Assembly: GCF_022879575.1 (NCBI RefSeq)
Contig: NZ_CP084261.1
Location: 806,001-870,000, forward strand
DNA from: Caballeronia sp. SL2Y3
GTDB taxonomy: Bacteria > Pseudomonadota > Gammaproteobacteria > Burkholderiales > Burkholderiaceae
Direction: 5' to 3'
Length of the DNA: 64,000 bases
Below, piece by piece: positions 1 to 8,669 of the stretch. Positions within the stretch are counted from its first letter, which is position 1. Each line of letters begins with the position of its first letter. The translations under genes and the position numbers were made by a program. The notes beneath the pieces are model-generated. The model saw only the letters and a program-made list of their open reading frames with translations, had not been told where the DNA came from and searched no databases.

Positions 1-160
1 TTAGTCATTCAAATGACAAGACAAAAAGAATGCGGAAGACAAAACAAAGTATTAATCCGCAATGTCACGGCTAACGCTAATTGACACTCACTGGCGCCGC
101 GTGAAAGCATCCACGCGCATTGCCTCATGCAACCGCCCCGCTCTCTATCGGAGTGCTCAC

Positions 161-646
161 ATGATCTTTCACGCGTCCATTCCCGCCCGCGATCCGAAGC
201 ACGTCGCGCACGTGCTCGCGGAACTCTGGGACGGCTTCGCCGCGCCCTTCTCTCCGTTTCCCGATGCATGGATGGCCGTCGCGGGCGACGAGCGCGGCAG
301 CATCATCGAGGTCTATCCGAGCGACCGGGTGATCACGCCCGGCGGCGGGCATGAGACAAGCGTGAGCTACGGCGCGGGAACGGTCGAGAGGCCGCAATAC
401 AGCGCGTTCCATATGGCCATCGCGACACAGCGCAGCGCCGCCGACGTGCTGGCGATCGGCGAGCGCGAGGGCTGGCGCGCCGTGCGTTGCACGCGCGGCG
501 ACCATTTCTTCGACGTGATCGAGTTCTGGATCGAGAACGCCACGATGCTCGAATTCCTCACGCCCGAGATGCAGGCCGAGTACCTGGCGTTCGCTACGCC
601 CGAAAACTTCAGGGCGATGGCGGCAGCGGCAGCCGCAGCCGTCTGA
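161..646 (+). CDS. conserved hypothetical protein, 161 aa
   Basis: Soluble protein of 161 residues that I cannot assign to a family. It has no signal peptide or membrane segment. The body is mixed and aromatic, with a WIENATMLEFL stretch near residue 128, and ends in an alanine run. The start at 161 is chosen because a GGAG sequence lies about 8 nt upstream; the frame stays open about 100 nt further back but lacks a ribosome site there. It converges on pdxY with one base between the stop codons. Coding bias and the clean ribosome site support a real gene. Function unknown. Confidence 0.7.
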   Translation: MIFHASIPARDPKHVAHVLAELWDGFAAPFSPFPDAWMAVAGDERGSIIEVYPSDRVITPGGGHETSVSYGAGTVERPQYSAFHMAIATQRSAADVLAIGEREGWRAVRCTRGDHFFDVIEFWIENATMLEFLTPEMQAEYLAFATPENFRAMAAAAAAAV

Positions 647-647
647 T

Positions 648-1529
648 TCAGCGGGCGGCGGCGGGCGCGTTACCGGTCACACGAATGGCGGGAAAGCGGT
701 CAGTCGGCTTCGCGATCTCGTCTTGCGACGCCACGATCTCCAGTTCGTAGCGGCCCGCCTCGTAGGTGGCCCTCACCACGGCATTGACCGCCGCGAGCGT
801 ATGTTCGAGCGCGTTGCGCAACGAATCGCCGAGCAGCGTGCGCGCGACGAACACCGCGCTCGTCAGATCGCCGACGCCGACGGGCTGCCGCGCGAACGGA
901 TACAGCGGCCGCTGCGCGAACCATGCCTCGTTCGCGCTGACCGCGAGCATGTTGAACGTATCGGCGCGGCTGTTGCGATCCAGCAGATGCTTGACGAGCA
1001 CGATGCGCGGCCCCCGCGCGATGACTTCGCGGCACGCATCGACCGCTTCTTCGACGTTCTCGATGGTCCGGCCCGTGAGCTTCTGAAGCTCGTTGTGATT
1101 GGGCATGATCGCATCGGCGACTTCGGGCATCGTCGTGACGAGGAAATCTTCGATGCCGGGCGCGACCGTGCAGCCGCCCTCGACGCCCATCACCGGATCG
1201 CAGAAGTAAAGCGCGCGCGGATTCACCGCCTTCACCATCTTGACGATCTCGACGACCGCGCGGCCCTGTTCCGTCGCGCCGAGATAACCGGAGAGCACCG
1301 CGTTGCAGCGCGCGAGCACGCCGATCGCGCCGATGCCTTCGATCACGCTTTGCAGTTCCTCGGCATCCACCACGCCGCCGGTCCAACGGCCGTATTGCGT
1401 GTGATTGGAAAACTGCACCGTGTTGAGCGGCCAGACGTTCACGCCGAGCCGCCGCATCGGAAAGACCGCCGCGCTGTTGCCAGCATGCCCGAACACGACG
1501 TGCGACTGGATACTCAGGACATTGTTCAT
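648..1529 (-). CDS. pdxY: pyridoxal kinase PdxY
   Basis: Phosphorylates pyridoxal to pyridoxal 5'-phosphate in the B6 salvage pathway (cytoplasmic, ribokinase fold). The N-terminus begins with the substrate-binding [21 protein letters not shown] region typical of PdxK/PdxY. A CDPVMG motif lies near residue 110, and the anion-hole motif GVGD is at 218-221, with D221 the expected catalytic base. Length is 293 aa, close to the usual 285-290. The start at 1529 gives the canonical [10 protein letters not shown] start; the longer open frame upstream is unlikely to be translated. It is a single gene convergent with the preceding hypothetical and divergent from glgC. Confidence 0.93.
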   Translation of the reverse strand: MNNVLSIQSHVVFGHAGNSAAVFPMRRLGVNVWPLNTVQFSNHTQYGRWTGGVVDAEELQSVIEGIGAIGVLARCNAVLSGYLGATEQGRAVVEIVKMVKAVNPRALYFCDPVMGVEGGCTVAPGIEDFLVTTMPEVADAIMPNHNELQKLTGRTIENVEEAVDACREVIARGPRIVLVKHLLDRNSRADTFNMLAVSANEAWFAQRPLYPFARQPVGVGDLTSAVFVARTLLGDSLRNALEHTLAAVNAVVRATYEAGRYELEIVASQDEIAKPTDRFPAIRVTGNAPAAAR

Positions 1530-1936
1530 GTTGTCATTTCCGGACTGGCAAGGGAGGCAGTGAGACGACGGTCGAAGTCGATTCGGCGGGCCATTGTGTA
1601 TTGTGCCGCCCCAACGCCCCGCGCGGCATCGCGTGGTCGTTATAAATTGCGGCGCCGCATTTTGTCCAGTGCGCGCATGCAACAGCGCCGCGTGTCACAC
1701 TTGCGCCGTTCACGACACGCGTCCTGGAATGCGCCTTGCTCACTGCGCTCGACGACCAATGCCTGCCGGCAACAAAAATTCGAACGCCAGCCCCGCAGGA
1801 TTCGAACGCGCGCCGATAATGCTACGAACATCAACGCGCGCACCGCCCGACGCAGCGGCCGCCAACCCTCGAGGATCGAAGCACCGCCTAGCATCCACAC
1901 GACATCAACAGACGCAGGTCAAAATCAGGAGCCGAC
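1530..1936. other. divergent intergenic region between pdxY and glgC
   Basis: About 400 bases with no supported gene. It must carry the divergent promoters for pdxY (leftward) and glgC (rightward). It holds several AT-richer patches, such as TTATAAATTG near 1640 and a GATAAT near 1816, but none forms a convincing -35/-10 pair. The open frames crossing it are extensions of the shadows opposite the flanking genes. Confidence 0.4.
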
Positions 1937-3211
1937 ATGGAGACGCCGTCAAAGAATCGCACCGACTTGCAGAAGTCCACGCTCGCAATCGTCCTCGCCG
2001 GCGGTCGCGGCACGCGTCTCGGGCCGCTCACGGACAAGAGAGTCAAACCCGCCGTCCACTTCGGCGGCAAATACCGCATCATCGACTTCGCGCTGTCCAA
2101 TTGCCTCAACTCGGGCATTCGCCGCATCGCGGTGGTCACGCAGTACAAGGCGCATTCGCTGTTGCGCCATCTTCAGCGCGGCTGGGGTTTCCTGCGCGGC
2201 GAGTTCAACGAATTCATCGACATCTGGCCGGCGCAGCAGCGCGTCGATTCGAGCTGGTATCGCGGCACCGCCGACGCCGTGTTCCAGAACCTCGACATCA
2301 TCCGGTCGATCGCGCCGGAGTTCATCATCGTGCTCGCCGGCGATCACGTCTACAAGATGGACTACACGCGCATGGTGCTCGACCACGTCGAGAGCGGCGC
2401 GGACTGCACGGTCGGCTGCATCGAAGTGCCGCGCATGGAAGCGACGGCCTTCGGCGTGATGCATGTGGACGAGAACCGCCGCGTCACCGCGTTCCTGGAG
2501 AAGCCCGCCGATCCGCCCGCCATGCCCGGCAAGCCGGACGTCGCGCTCGCGAGCATGGGCATCTACGTGTTCAGCGCGAAGTATCTGTATCACCTGCTCG
2601 AAGAGAACATCGCCGCGTCCAGCACCGACCACGATTTCGGCAAGGACATCATTCCGCGCGTCGTGACGAGCGGCCGGGCGATCGCGCATCCGTTCGGCAT
2701 GTCTTGCGTCACGTCCGACAACGATCCTAACGCGCCCGCCTATTGGCGCGATGTCGGCACCGTCGACGCCTACTGGGCCGCCAATCTCGACCTCGCTTCG
2801 ACCATTCCGCAACTGGATCTCTACGACCGCAAGTGGCCGATCTGGACCAATCAGGAACAGTTGCCGCCCGGCAAGTTCGTGCGCGATCTGAACGGCCAGC
2901 AAGGCGCGATCACGAATCTGCTGGTATGCGGCGGCTGCGTGATTTCGGGCTCGCAGGTGTCGAAGTCGGTGTTTTCGTCGGCGGTGCGCGTGCACTCGTT
3001 CTGTAACATCAATGAGGCAGTCTTGTTGCCTCAGGTGACGGTGGGGCCGAGTTGCCGCTTGCAGCGCGTGGTGATCGACCGCGGCTGCACGGTGCCCGAG
3101 GGTCTCGTGATCGGCGAGGATCCCGAAGAAGACGCCGCGCGGTTCTTCCGCACGGAGTCGGGCGTCACGCTCGTCACGCGCGACGCGCTCGCGCGGCTCG
3201 CCGAGCGTTGA
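1937..3211 (+). CDS. glgC: glucose-1-phosphate adenylyltransferase GlgC
   Basis: Makes ADP-glucose from glucose-1-phosphate and ATP, the committed step of bacterial glycogen synthesis. The nucleotide-binding loop AGGRGTRL is at about 21-28, followed by [25 protein letters not shown], the metal/nucleotide-site Asp motif, is near 135-145 and FLEKP, the sugar-phosphate site, near 200. The C-terminal third has the left-handed beta-helix pattern ([18 protein letters not shown]). At 424 aa it has the normal length. It is followed 74 bp later by glgA on the same strand, so the two probably form an operon. No GlgB or GlgP is present in this window. Confidence 0.96.
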   Translation: METPSKNRTDLQKSTLAIVLAGGRGTRLGPLTDKRVKPAVHFGGKYRIIDFALSNCLNSGIRRIAVVTQYKAHSLLRHLQRGWGFLRGEFNEFIDIWPAQQRVDSSWYRGTADAVFQNLDIIRSIAPEFIIVLAGDHVYKMDYTRMVLDHVESGADCTVGCIEVPRMEATAFGVMHVDENRRVTAFLEKPADPPAMPGKPDVALASMGIYVFSAKYLYHLLEENIAASSTDHDFGKDIIPRVVTSGRAIAHPFGMSCVTSDNDPNAPAYWRDVGTVDAYWAANLDLASTIPQLDLYDRKWPIWTNQEQLPPGKFVRDLNGQQGAITNLLVCGGCVISGSQVSKSVFSSAVRVHSFCNINEAVLLPQVTVGPSCRLQRVVIDRGCTVPEGLVIGEDPEEDAARFFRTESGVTLVTRDALARLAER

Positions 3212-3285
3212 TCGCGAAGCGACGCCTGGGGCGGGCGCGCCGCTCGCCCGATAACGCAGTCAAACCATAATCGACGGGAGCGCCG

Positions 3286-4749
3286 ATGACCGTATGCGTG
3301 CTGCATGTCGCAGCAGAGATGTTTCCGCTTCTGAAAACCGGCGGCCTCGCCGATGTGGTCGGCGCGCTGCCGCCCGCGCAATCGCAACTCGGCGCGGACG
3401 TGCGCGTCGTGCTGCCCGGCTTTCCGGCCGTGATCGCCGGGCTTTCCGATATCCAGCCGGTGACGAGTCTCGGCGCGGCCTTCGGCGCGAACGACGTGCG
3501 GCTCGAACGGGGCGTGTTGCAGCCGCACGGCGTCGTGGTCTATGTGGTGCGCGCCGATCAGTTCTACGACCGTCCGGGCAATCCGTATCTGGACGCGTCG
3601 CACAAGCCGTACGCCGATAGCGACCGCCGCTTCGCGCTCCTCGGCTGGAGCGCCGCGCGCATCGCGACGGGCGCGGATCCCGCGTGGCGGCCGCATATCG
3701 TCCATGCGCACGACTGGCACGCGGGTCTCGGGCCCGCGTATCTGCGCGCGTTCGAGCGTGGCGGCGCGCCGCGCGTGCCGACCGTGATGACCGTGCACAA
3801 CCTCGCGTATCAGGGCGTCTTTCCCGCGTCGCAGTTCGGCGCGCTGCAATTGCCGGCCGATTTCTTCGCGGTCGAAGGCGTCGAGTTCTACGGCCAGACG
3901 TCGTTCCTCAAAGCCGGTCTGTACTACGCGGACCGCATCACGACTGTCAGCCCGACGTACGCCCGCGAAATCCAGACGCAAGCACAGGGCGCGGGCCTGC
4001 ACGGCCTGCTGCAAACGCGCACGCACGACATCAGCGGCATTCTGAACGGCGTCGACTATGCGATCTGGAGCCCCGCGATCGACGACGCCATCGCCACGCG
4101 CTATACCGCCGCCAAACCCGCCGGCAAGAGCAAGTGCAAGACGGCGCTGCAGGAGCGCATGGGACTGAAACGCGACGACGACGCGCTGCTCTTCGGCGTC
4201 GTCAGCCGGCTCACGGAGCAGAAAGGCATCGATCTGCTGCTGTCGGCGGTGCCGGAGATCGTGCAGCGCGGCGGGCAGCTCGTGGTGCTCGGCACCGGCG
4301 ACCCGGCGCTCGAAACCGGGCTCAAGAACGCCGCGGCCGCGCATCCGAGTGCGGTGGCGGTCGAACTCGGCTTCGACGAAACGCTCTCGCATTCGATCAT
4401 CGCGGGCAGCGACGTCGTCATGGTGCCCTCGCGCTTCGAGCCTTGCGGGCTCACGCAGCTATACGCGCTCGCCTACGGCTCGTTGCCGCTCGTGCATTGC
4501 GTGGGCGGCCTCGCGGACACGGTCGTCGATTGCTCGCTCGAAAATCTCGCCGACGACACAGCCACCGGCTTCGTCTTCGACCGATTCCAGCGCGCGGGCA
4601 TGGTCGCCTCGATCCGCCGTGCGTTTGCGCTGAAGGCGCGGCGCAGCGAGTGGAAGACGGTCGTCAAACGGGCGATGACGCAGAACTTCGGCTGGGAGAC
4701 GGCGGCGCAACGCTACGCCGAGGTCTACCGGCAACTCGTCGGCGCGTGA
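3286..4749 (+). CDS. glgA: glycogen synthase GlgA (ADP-glucose, GT5)
   Basis: Transfers glucosyl from ADP-glucose to the non-reducing end of an alpha-1,4-glucan. It has the GT-B fold: the N-terminal KTGGL ADP-glucose motif at 17-21, HAHDWHAGL near 143 and the C-terminal SRFEPCGLTQLYALAYG active-site motif near 385. Its 487 aa match bacterial GlgA. A GGGAG ribosome site sits about 6 nt before the ATG. It lies downstream of glgC, so substrate supply and polymerisation are co-encoded. Confidence 0.96.
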   Translation: MTVCVLHVAAEMFPLLKTGGLADVVGALPPAQSQLGADVRVVLPGFPAVIAGLSDIQPVTSLGAAFGANDVRLERGVLQPHGVVVYVVRADQFYDRPGNPYLDASHKPYADSDRRFALLGWSAARIATGADPAWRPHIVHAHDWHAGLGPAYLRAFERGGAPRVPTVMTVHNLAYQGVFPASQFGALQLPADFFAVEGVEFYGQTSFLKAGLYYADRITTVSPTYAREIQTQAQGAGLHGLLQTRTHDISGILNGVDYAIWSPAIDDAIATRYTAAKPAGKSKCKTALQERMGLKRDDDALLFGVVSRLTEQKGIDLLLSAVPEIVQRGGQLVVLGTGDPALETGLKNAAAAHPSAVAVELGFDETLSHSIIAGSDVVMVPSRFEPCGLTQLYALAYGSLPLVHCVGGLADTVVDCSLENLADDTATGFVFDRFQRAGMVASIRRAFALKARRSEWKTVVKRAMTQNFGWETAAQRYAEVYRQLVGA

Positions 4750-4819
4750 GAATGCGTCGCATGTCGGGCGCGCACCTTGCTGCCGCCTGCCATCGGATCA
4801 ACCGACATCAGGAAGGCTC

Positions 4820-5620
4820 ATGCAAAAAGCCCTCGCAGGCCAGATTGCGCTCGTGACCGGCGGCAGCTCCGGCATCGGCGCGGGCGTCGCGAAGGCGCTG
4901 GCGGACGCCGGCGCGCACGTCGCCATCAACTATCACTCGCACGCGGAGCCGGCTGAGAAGCTCGCCGACGAGATTGCCGCGCTCGGCGGCGAGGCATTCG
5001 CCGTCGGCGCGGACGTGTCAGACGAGAAAGCCGTCGACGCCATGTTCGACGCCGTCGTGAAGCGCTTCGGCACGGTGGATATCGTCGTCGCGAATTCGGG
5101 ATTACAGCAGGACGCGAAGTTCGTCGACATGACGCTCGACGAGTGGCGCCAGGTCATCGACACGAATCTGACCGGGCAATTCCTGACGGCGCAGCGCGCG
5201 GTGCGCGAGTTCGTGTGGCGCGGGCCGCGGCCGGTGTCGAAGGCGCTCGGCAAGATTATCTGCATGAGTTCCGTGCACGAAGTCATTCCGTGGGCGGGAC
5301 ATGTGAACTACGCTTCGTCCAAGGGCGGCATTCAGATGCTGATGAAGTCGCTCGCGCAGGAAGTCGCGCCGCAGCGCATCCGCGTCAATTCGATCGCGCC
5401 GGGCGCGATCCGCACGCCCATTAACGAGGACGCGTGGGATTCGAAGGAAGCGCTCGACCGGCTGCTGAAGCTCGTGCCGTACGGACGGATCGGCGAGGTC
5501 GAGGATATCGGCCGCGCCGCCGTCTGGCTCGCGTCCGATGACAGCGATTACGTCGTCGGCACGACGCTTTTCGTCGATGGCGGCATGACGTTGTATCCCG
5601 GTTTCGCCGACAACGGCTGA
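4820..5620 (+). CDS. SDR-family oxidoreductase (glucose 1-dehydrogenase-like)
   Basis: Classical short-chain dehydrogenase of 266 aa. The cofactor motif TGGSSGIG is at 13-20, an NSG variant of the NAG motif is near 94, and the catalytic Ser...Tyr-x3-Lys is present (SSVHEV and YASSK near 150-170). The C-terminus GGMTLYPGF resembles glucose 1-dehydrogenases. The AGGAAGG ribosome site is well placed. It sits 70 bp after glgA and 7 bp before the flavoprotein gene, so all may be co-transcribed. A sugar dehydrogenase role fits the glycogen context but is an inference; substrate specificity in SDRs is not readable from sequence alone. Confidence 0.88.
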   Translation: MQKALAGQIALVTGGSSGIGAGVAKALADAGAHVAINYHSHAEPAEKLADEIAALGGEAFAVGADVSDEKAVDAMFDAVVKRFGTVDIVVANSGLQQDAKFVDMTLDEWRQVIDTNLTGQFLTAQRAVREFVWRGPRPVSKALGKIICMSSVHEVIPWAGHVNYASSKGGIQMLMKSLAQEVAPQRIRVNSIAPGAIRTPINEDAWDSKEALDRLLKLVPYGRIGEVEDIGRAAVWLASDDSDYVVGTTLFVDGGMTLYPGFADNG

Positions 5621-5627
5621 TTCGCCT

Positions 5628-7064
5628 ATGAACTCTGTGAAAGTGGACGTCGCCGTGATCGGCGCGGGCACGGCCGGCATGGCCGCGTTTCGCTCGGCGC
5701 GCGATGCGGGCGCGAAGGCGGTGCTGATCGAAAGCGGCGAACTGGGGACGACGTGCGCGCGCGTCGGCTGCATGCCGTCGAAGCTGCTGCTCGCCGCCGC
5801 CAACGGTTTGCACGACGCGCGTGCGCTCGCGGCGCGCGGCATAGAAGGCACGCATGCGCTCGATGCGGACTCGGCGCGCGTCATGGACTACGTGCGCCGG
5901 GAGCGCGATCATTTCGTGGGCGGCGTGATCGAGGAAACAGAAGCGTTCCCGGACGGCTCCATCCTGCGCGGACAGGCGCGCTTCGAAGCGCCGGGGCGGC
6001 TTCTCGTCGGCGACCACACGCAGATCGACGCGAAAAGCGTCGTCATCGCGACGGGCGCGGCGGCGAGCGTGCCCGACGAGCTCAAAGTCTTCGGCGACAA
6101 GCTCATCACGAGCGACGATCTCTTCGAACTGCGCACGCTGCCCAGGCGCATGGCCGTGTTCGGCACCGGGCCGCTTTCGCTCGAACTGGGACAGGCGCTC
6201 GCGCGACTGTCGGTGGAAGTGTTCATGTTCGGCAACAACGGCAGCGTGGCGGCGCTCTGCGACACGCCCGTGCGCGACGCGCTCACGGCGGCGCTCGCCG
6301 ACGAGTTTTATCTGGATCCGGACGGCAACATCGAACAGATGTCGCTCGAAGACGGCCGGCCGACGCTACGCTTCAAAACGCGCGACGGCACCACGCGCAC
6401 CGAACAGTTCGACCTCGTGCTCGCCGCCACGGGCCGCGCGCCGAATCTGAAGCCGCTCGCGCTGGAACACGCCGGCATCGAACTGAACGAAAAGGGCGTG
6501 CCGCGCTTCGACGAATCGACAATGCAGTGCGGCGACAGCGCGATCTTCATCGCCGGCGACTGCGACGGCACGCGTCCGTGGCTGCAGGATGCCGCCGACG
6601 AAGGCAAGCTCGCCGGCGAGAACGCCGCGCGTTTCCCCGACGTGCAGCCGGTGAAGCGCAAGATTCCGTTCTCGATCGTGTTCTGCGAGCCGCAGGTGGT
6701 GATCGTCGGCGCGTCGTACGAATCGCTCGACAAGCAGATGACGGTGACGGGCGCGGTGTCGTTCGAAACGCAGGGACGCAGCCGCGTGATGCGCCAGAAC
6801 CGCGGCCTTCTGCACGTCTACGCCGACGCAAAAACCGGCCGGCTGCGCGGCGCGCAAGGCTGCGGGCCGGCGCTGGAGCACGTCGGCCATCTGCTCGCAT
6901 GGGCGATCCAGCTCGAACTGACGCTCGACGACGCGCTGAAGCTGCCGTTCTATCACCCGGTTGTGGAGGAAGGCTTGCGCACCGCGTTGCGCGACGCCAG
7001 CGAGAAGTGGTACGCCGAACGCGCCGCCAAGCCGCCGAACCTGACAAGCGCGGCGGGCTGCTAG
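5628..7064 (+). CDS. dihydrolipoamide dehydrogenase-like flavoprotein disulfide reductase
   Basis: Class I pyridine-nucleotide disulfide oxidoreductase, 478 aa. The FAD-binding GAGTAGMAA is at 12-20, the redox-active disulfide C43-x4-C48 in TTCARVGCMPSKLL, an FGTGPLSLELGQ NAD-binding loop lies near 180, and a C-terminal HPVVEE gives the His-Glu pair of the active site. All catalytic elements are intact. It starts 7 bp after the SDR gene, whereas the usual E3 subunit genes sit beside E1/E2 of the 2-oxoacid dehydrogenases, which are absent here. It is therefore probably a paralogue with a different disulfide substrate. Confidence 0.88.
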   Translation: MNSVKVDVAVIGAGTAGMAAFRSARDAGAKAVLIESGELGTTCARVGCMPSKLLLAAANGLHDARALAARGIEGTHALDADSARVMDYVRRERDHFVGGVIEETEAFPDGSILRGQARFEAPGRLLVGDHTQIDAKSVVIATGAAASVPDELKVFGDKLITSDDLFELRTLPRRMAVFGTGPLSLELGQALARLSVEVFMFGNNGSVAALCDTPVRDALTAALADEFYLDPDGNIEQMSLEDGRPTLRFKTRDGTTRTEQFDLVLAATGRAPNLKPLALEHAGIELNEKGVPRFDESTMQCGDSAIFIAGDCDGTRPWLQDAADEGKLAGENAARFPDVQPVKRKIPFSIVFCEPQVVIVGASYESLDKQMTVTGAVSFETQGRSRVMRQNRGLLHVYADAKTGRLRGAQGCGPALEHVGHLLAWAIQLELTLDDALKLPFYHPVVEEGLRTALRDASEKWYAERAAKPPNLTSAAGC

Positions 7065-7086
7065 TACGACGCGCTTCGGAAAAAGA

Positions 7087-7117
7087 CAAAGGCCGGCTGT
7101 CGAACAGCCGGCCTTTG
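7087..7117 (+). terminator. rho-independent terminator after the flavoprotein gene
   Basis: A perfect 14-bp stem (CAAAGGCCGGCTGT and its complement) around a 3-base CGA loop, 22 bases after the stop codon. The A-rich left flank and the CTTTG on the right would let it act in both directions. It ends the glgC-to-flavoprotein transcription block. Confidence 0.85.
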
Positions 7118-7146
7118 CTTTGTGACGACTAAAACTGCGCCGCGAA

Positions 7147-7503
7147 TCAGGTTCCGCTCAACCCATATTGCAGCGCAAGGTCGAAGCCGAGCACGACCAT
7201 CGAGCAGAACAGTCCGAGCAGCAGATTCGCCAGCCGGTGGCCGACATCCTTATGGCGCGTCAGCACGGCCCCCGCGAGGAACGCGATTTCCACGATAACC
7301 TGCATGGCGAACACGGCGATCATCAACGCGAACTCGTAGCCCATCGCATTGAAGTTCATGAAGTTGAAGCCGTTCACCGCAACCCAGGATCCCACTCGCC
7401 AGGCTTCGTATGCCAAAAGCAGCAACGGAAAGAAATAGCTGGCTACGTAAGTCGGCATCGTGGCATGCCGGAGTTCCATATTCAAATGACGTGTAACTTG
7501 CAT
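7147..7503 (-). CDS. small inner-membrane protein, 118 aa
   Basis: Unrecognised integral membrane protein with three likely transmembrane helices: about residues 20-40 (YVASYFFPLLLLAYEAW), 57-79 (ALMIAVFAMQVIVEIAFLAGA) and 93-112 (LLLGLFCSMVVLGFDLAL). No catalytic motif is visible. An internal ATG at residue 16 (MPTYVAS) is an alternative start and would put the first helix close to the N-terminus. It is a single gene convergent with the preceding flavoprotein gene across a bidirectional-looking terminator. Confidence 0.65.
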   Translation of the reverse strand: MQVTRHLNMELRHATMPTYVASYFFPLLLLAYEAWRVGSWVAVNGFNFMNFNAMGYEFALMIAVFAMQVIVEIAFLAGAVLTRHKDVGHRLANLLLGLFCSMVVLGFDLALQYGLSGT

Positions 7504-7764
7504 CGCGTGCTCCTCATCTGATCGCCCGAAAGACCGGGCTCGTCGCCTGCATCGGAGGCGCGCGCGACACCGTTTCTCCTAGTGTGGCACTGAACGGCAC
7601 ACGCGCGTCGTGCTTTCAGAATAGGACATTTTTTTGGAAAGCGAATCATCGTAATCCCGATGACTCCGCCCAGTAAGCCACAGCGCGATGCATTGTGCAG
7701 TGCAACTGAATAAAGCAGTTATTCCGGCAAACGCATTCGGCACGCACGTGCGTGCCGAACTCAC

Positions 7765-8652
7765 TCACTCGTGCTTCCCGTATAGCTTGATAATGCCTGA
7801 AAAATCGAGTCCGCCGAGGCCTTGCTGACTCATCGACTGATAGAGTTGCTGCGCGATTGCGCCCATGAAAACAGGCTGCTTTGCGCCGCGCGCCGCATCG
7901 ACGGCGAGGCCGAGGTCCTTGAGCATCAGGTCGGCGCCGAAGCCGCCGCTATAACCGCGCGATGCCGGCGCTGTCTCAACAATGCCCGGATAGGGATTAC
8001 ACGTATCCGAGCTCCAGCAGCGCCCCGTAGACGTGTTGATGATCGCGGCCAGCTTCGAAGGATCGATGCCCAGCGTTTCGCCGAGTCTCATCGCTTCTGC
8101 GACGCCGATCATCGAAATGCCGAGCAAGAGGTTGTTGCAGATCTTCGCGATCTGTCCGGTGCCCGTCTCGCCGCAGCGCACCATGTTCTTGCCCATGCCC
8201 GAGAGCACCGGCCGCAGCGTTTCGAAGAGCGCCTCGTCCGCGCCGACCATGAAGGTGAGCGTGCCCGCCTGCGCGCCGACCACGCCGCCCGAGACCGGCG
8301 CATCCGCGAACGGATTGCCGTGCGCCGCCGCGGCCTCGCCGATGAGCTTCGCGGTGGCCGGATCGATCGTACTGCTGTCGATGAGCGGCACGCCCGCGCC
8401 CACGCCTGCCAGCACGCCGTCGTCGTTCAGATAGACGGCTTTGACGTGCGGCGCGGCGGGCAGCATCGTGATGACGACTTCCGCGCCTTCTGATGCGGCG
8501 CGCGGCGAACCGGCGAGCGTCGCGCCCGCTGCCTTCGCCGCGTCGAGCGCGGGCGGCGACAGATCGAAGGCCGTCACCGCGTGACCCGCCTTTAGCAGAT
8601 TCGCGGCCATCGGGCCGCCCATGTGGCCCAGTCCGATAAAACCGATTCGCAT
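7765..8652 (-). CDS. mmsB: 3-hydroxyisobutyrate dehydrogenase MmsB
   Basis: Oxidises 3-hydroxyisobutyrate to methylmalonate semialdehyde in valine catabolism (NAD+-dependent, beta-hydroxyacid dehydrogenase family). The N-terminal Rossmann motif GFIGLGHMGGPMA, the substrate-site DAPVSGGVVGAQAGTLTFMVG near 118-136 and the catalytic-lysine segment GTGQIAKICNN near 165 are all present. Its 295 aa are the normal length. The start at 8652 gives MRIGFIGLG. It lies 17 bp downstream of mmsA on the same strand; the pair forms an operon acting on consecutive intermediates. Confidence 0.94.
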   Translation of the reverse strand: MRIGFIGLGHMGGPMAANLLKAGHAVTAFDLSPPALDAAKAAGATLAGSPRAASEGAEVVITMLPAAPHVKAVYLNDDGVLAGVGAGVPLIDSSTIDPATAKLIGEAAAAHGNPFADAPVSGGVVGAQAGTLTFMVGADEALFETLRPVLSGMGKNMVRCGETGTGQIAKICNNLLLGISMIGVAEAMRLGETLGIDPSKLAAIINTSTGRCWSSDTCNPYPGIVETAPASRGYSGGFGADLMLKDLGLAVDAARGAKQPVFMGAIAQQLYQSMSQQGLGGLDFSGIIKLYGKHE

Positions 8653-8669
8653 CGCGTGTCTCCTTGTCG

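Noticed and set aside
723..2459. A 578-codon plus-strand frame across pdxY, the intergenic region and the start of glgC
   Set aside because: Crosses two real genes in the wrong frame and has no ribosome site or protein family.
7579..7764. 61-codon minus-strand frame between the membrane protein and mmsB
   Set aside because: No ribosome site and no recognisable sequence; the interval is treated as non-coding.
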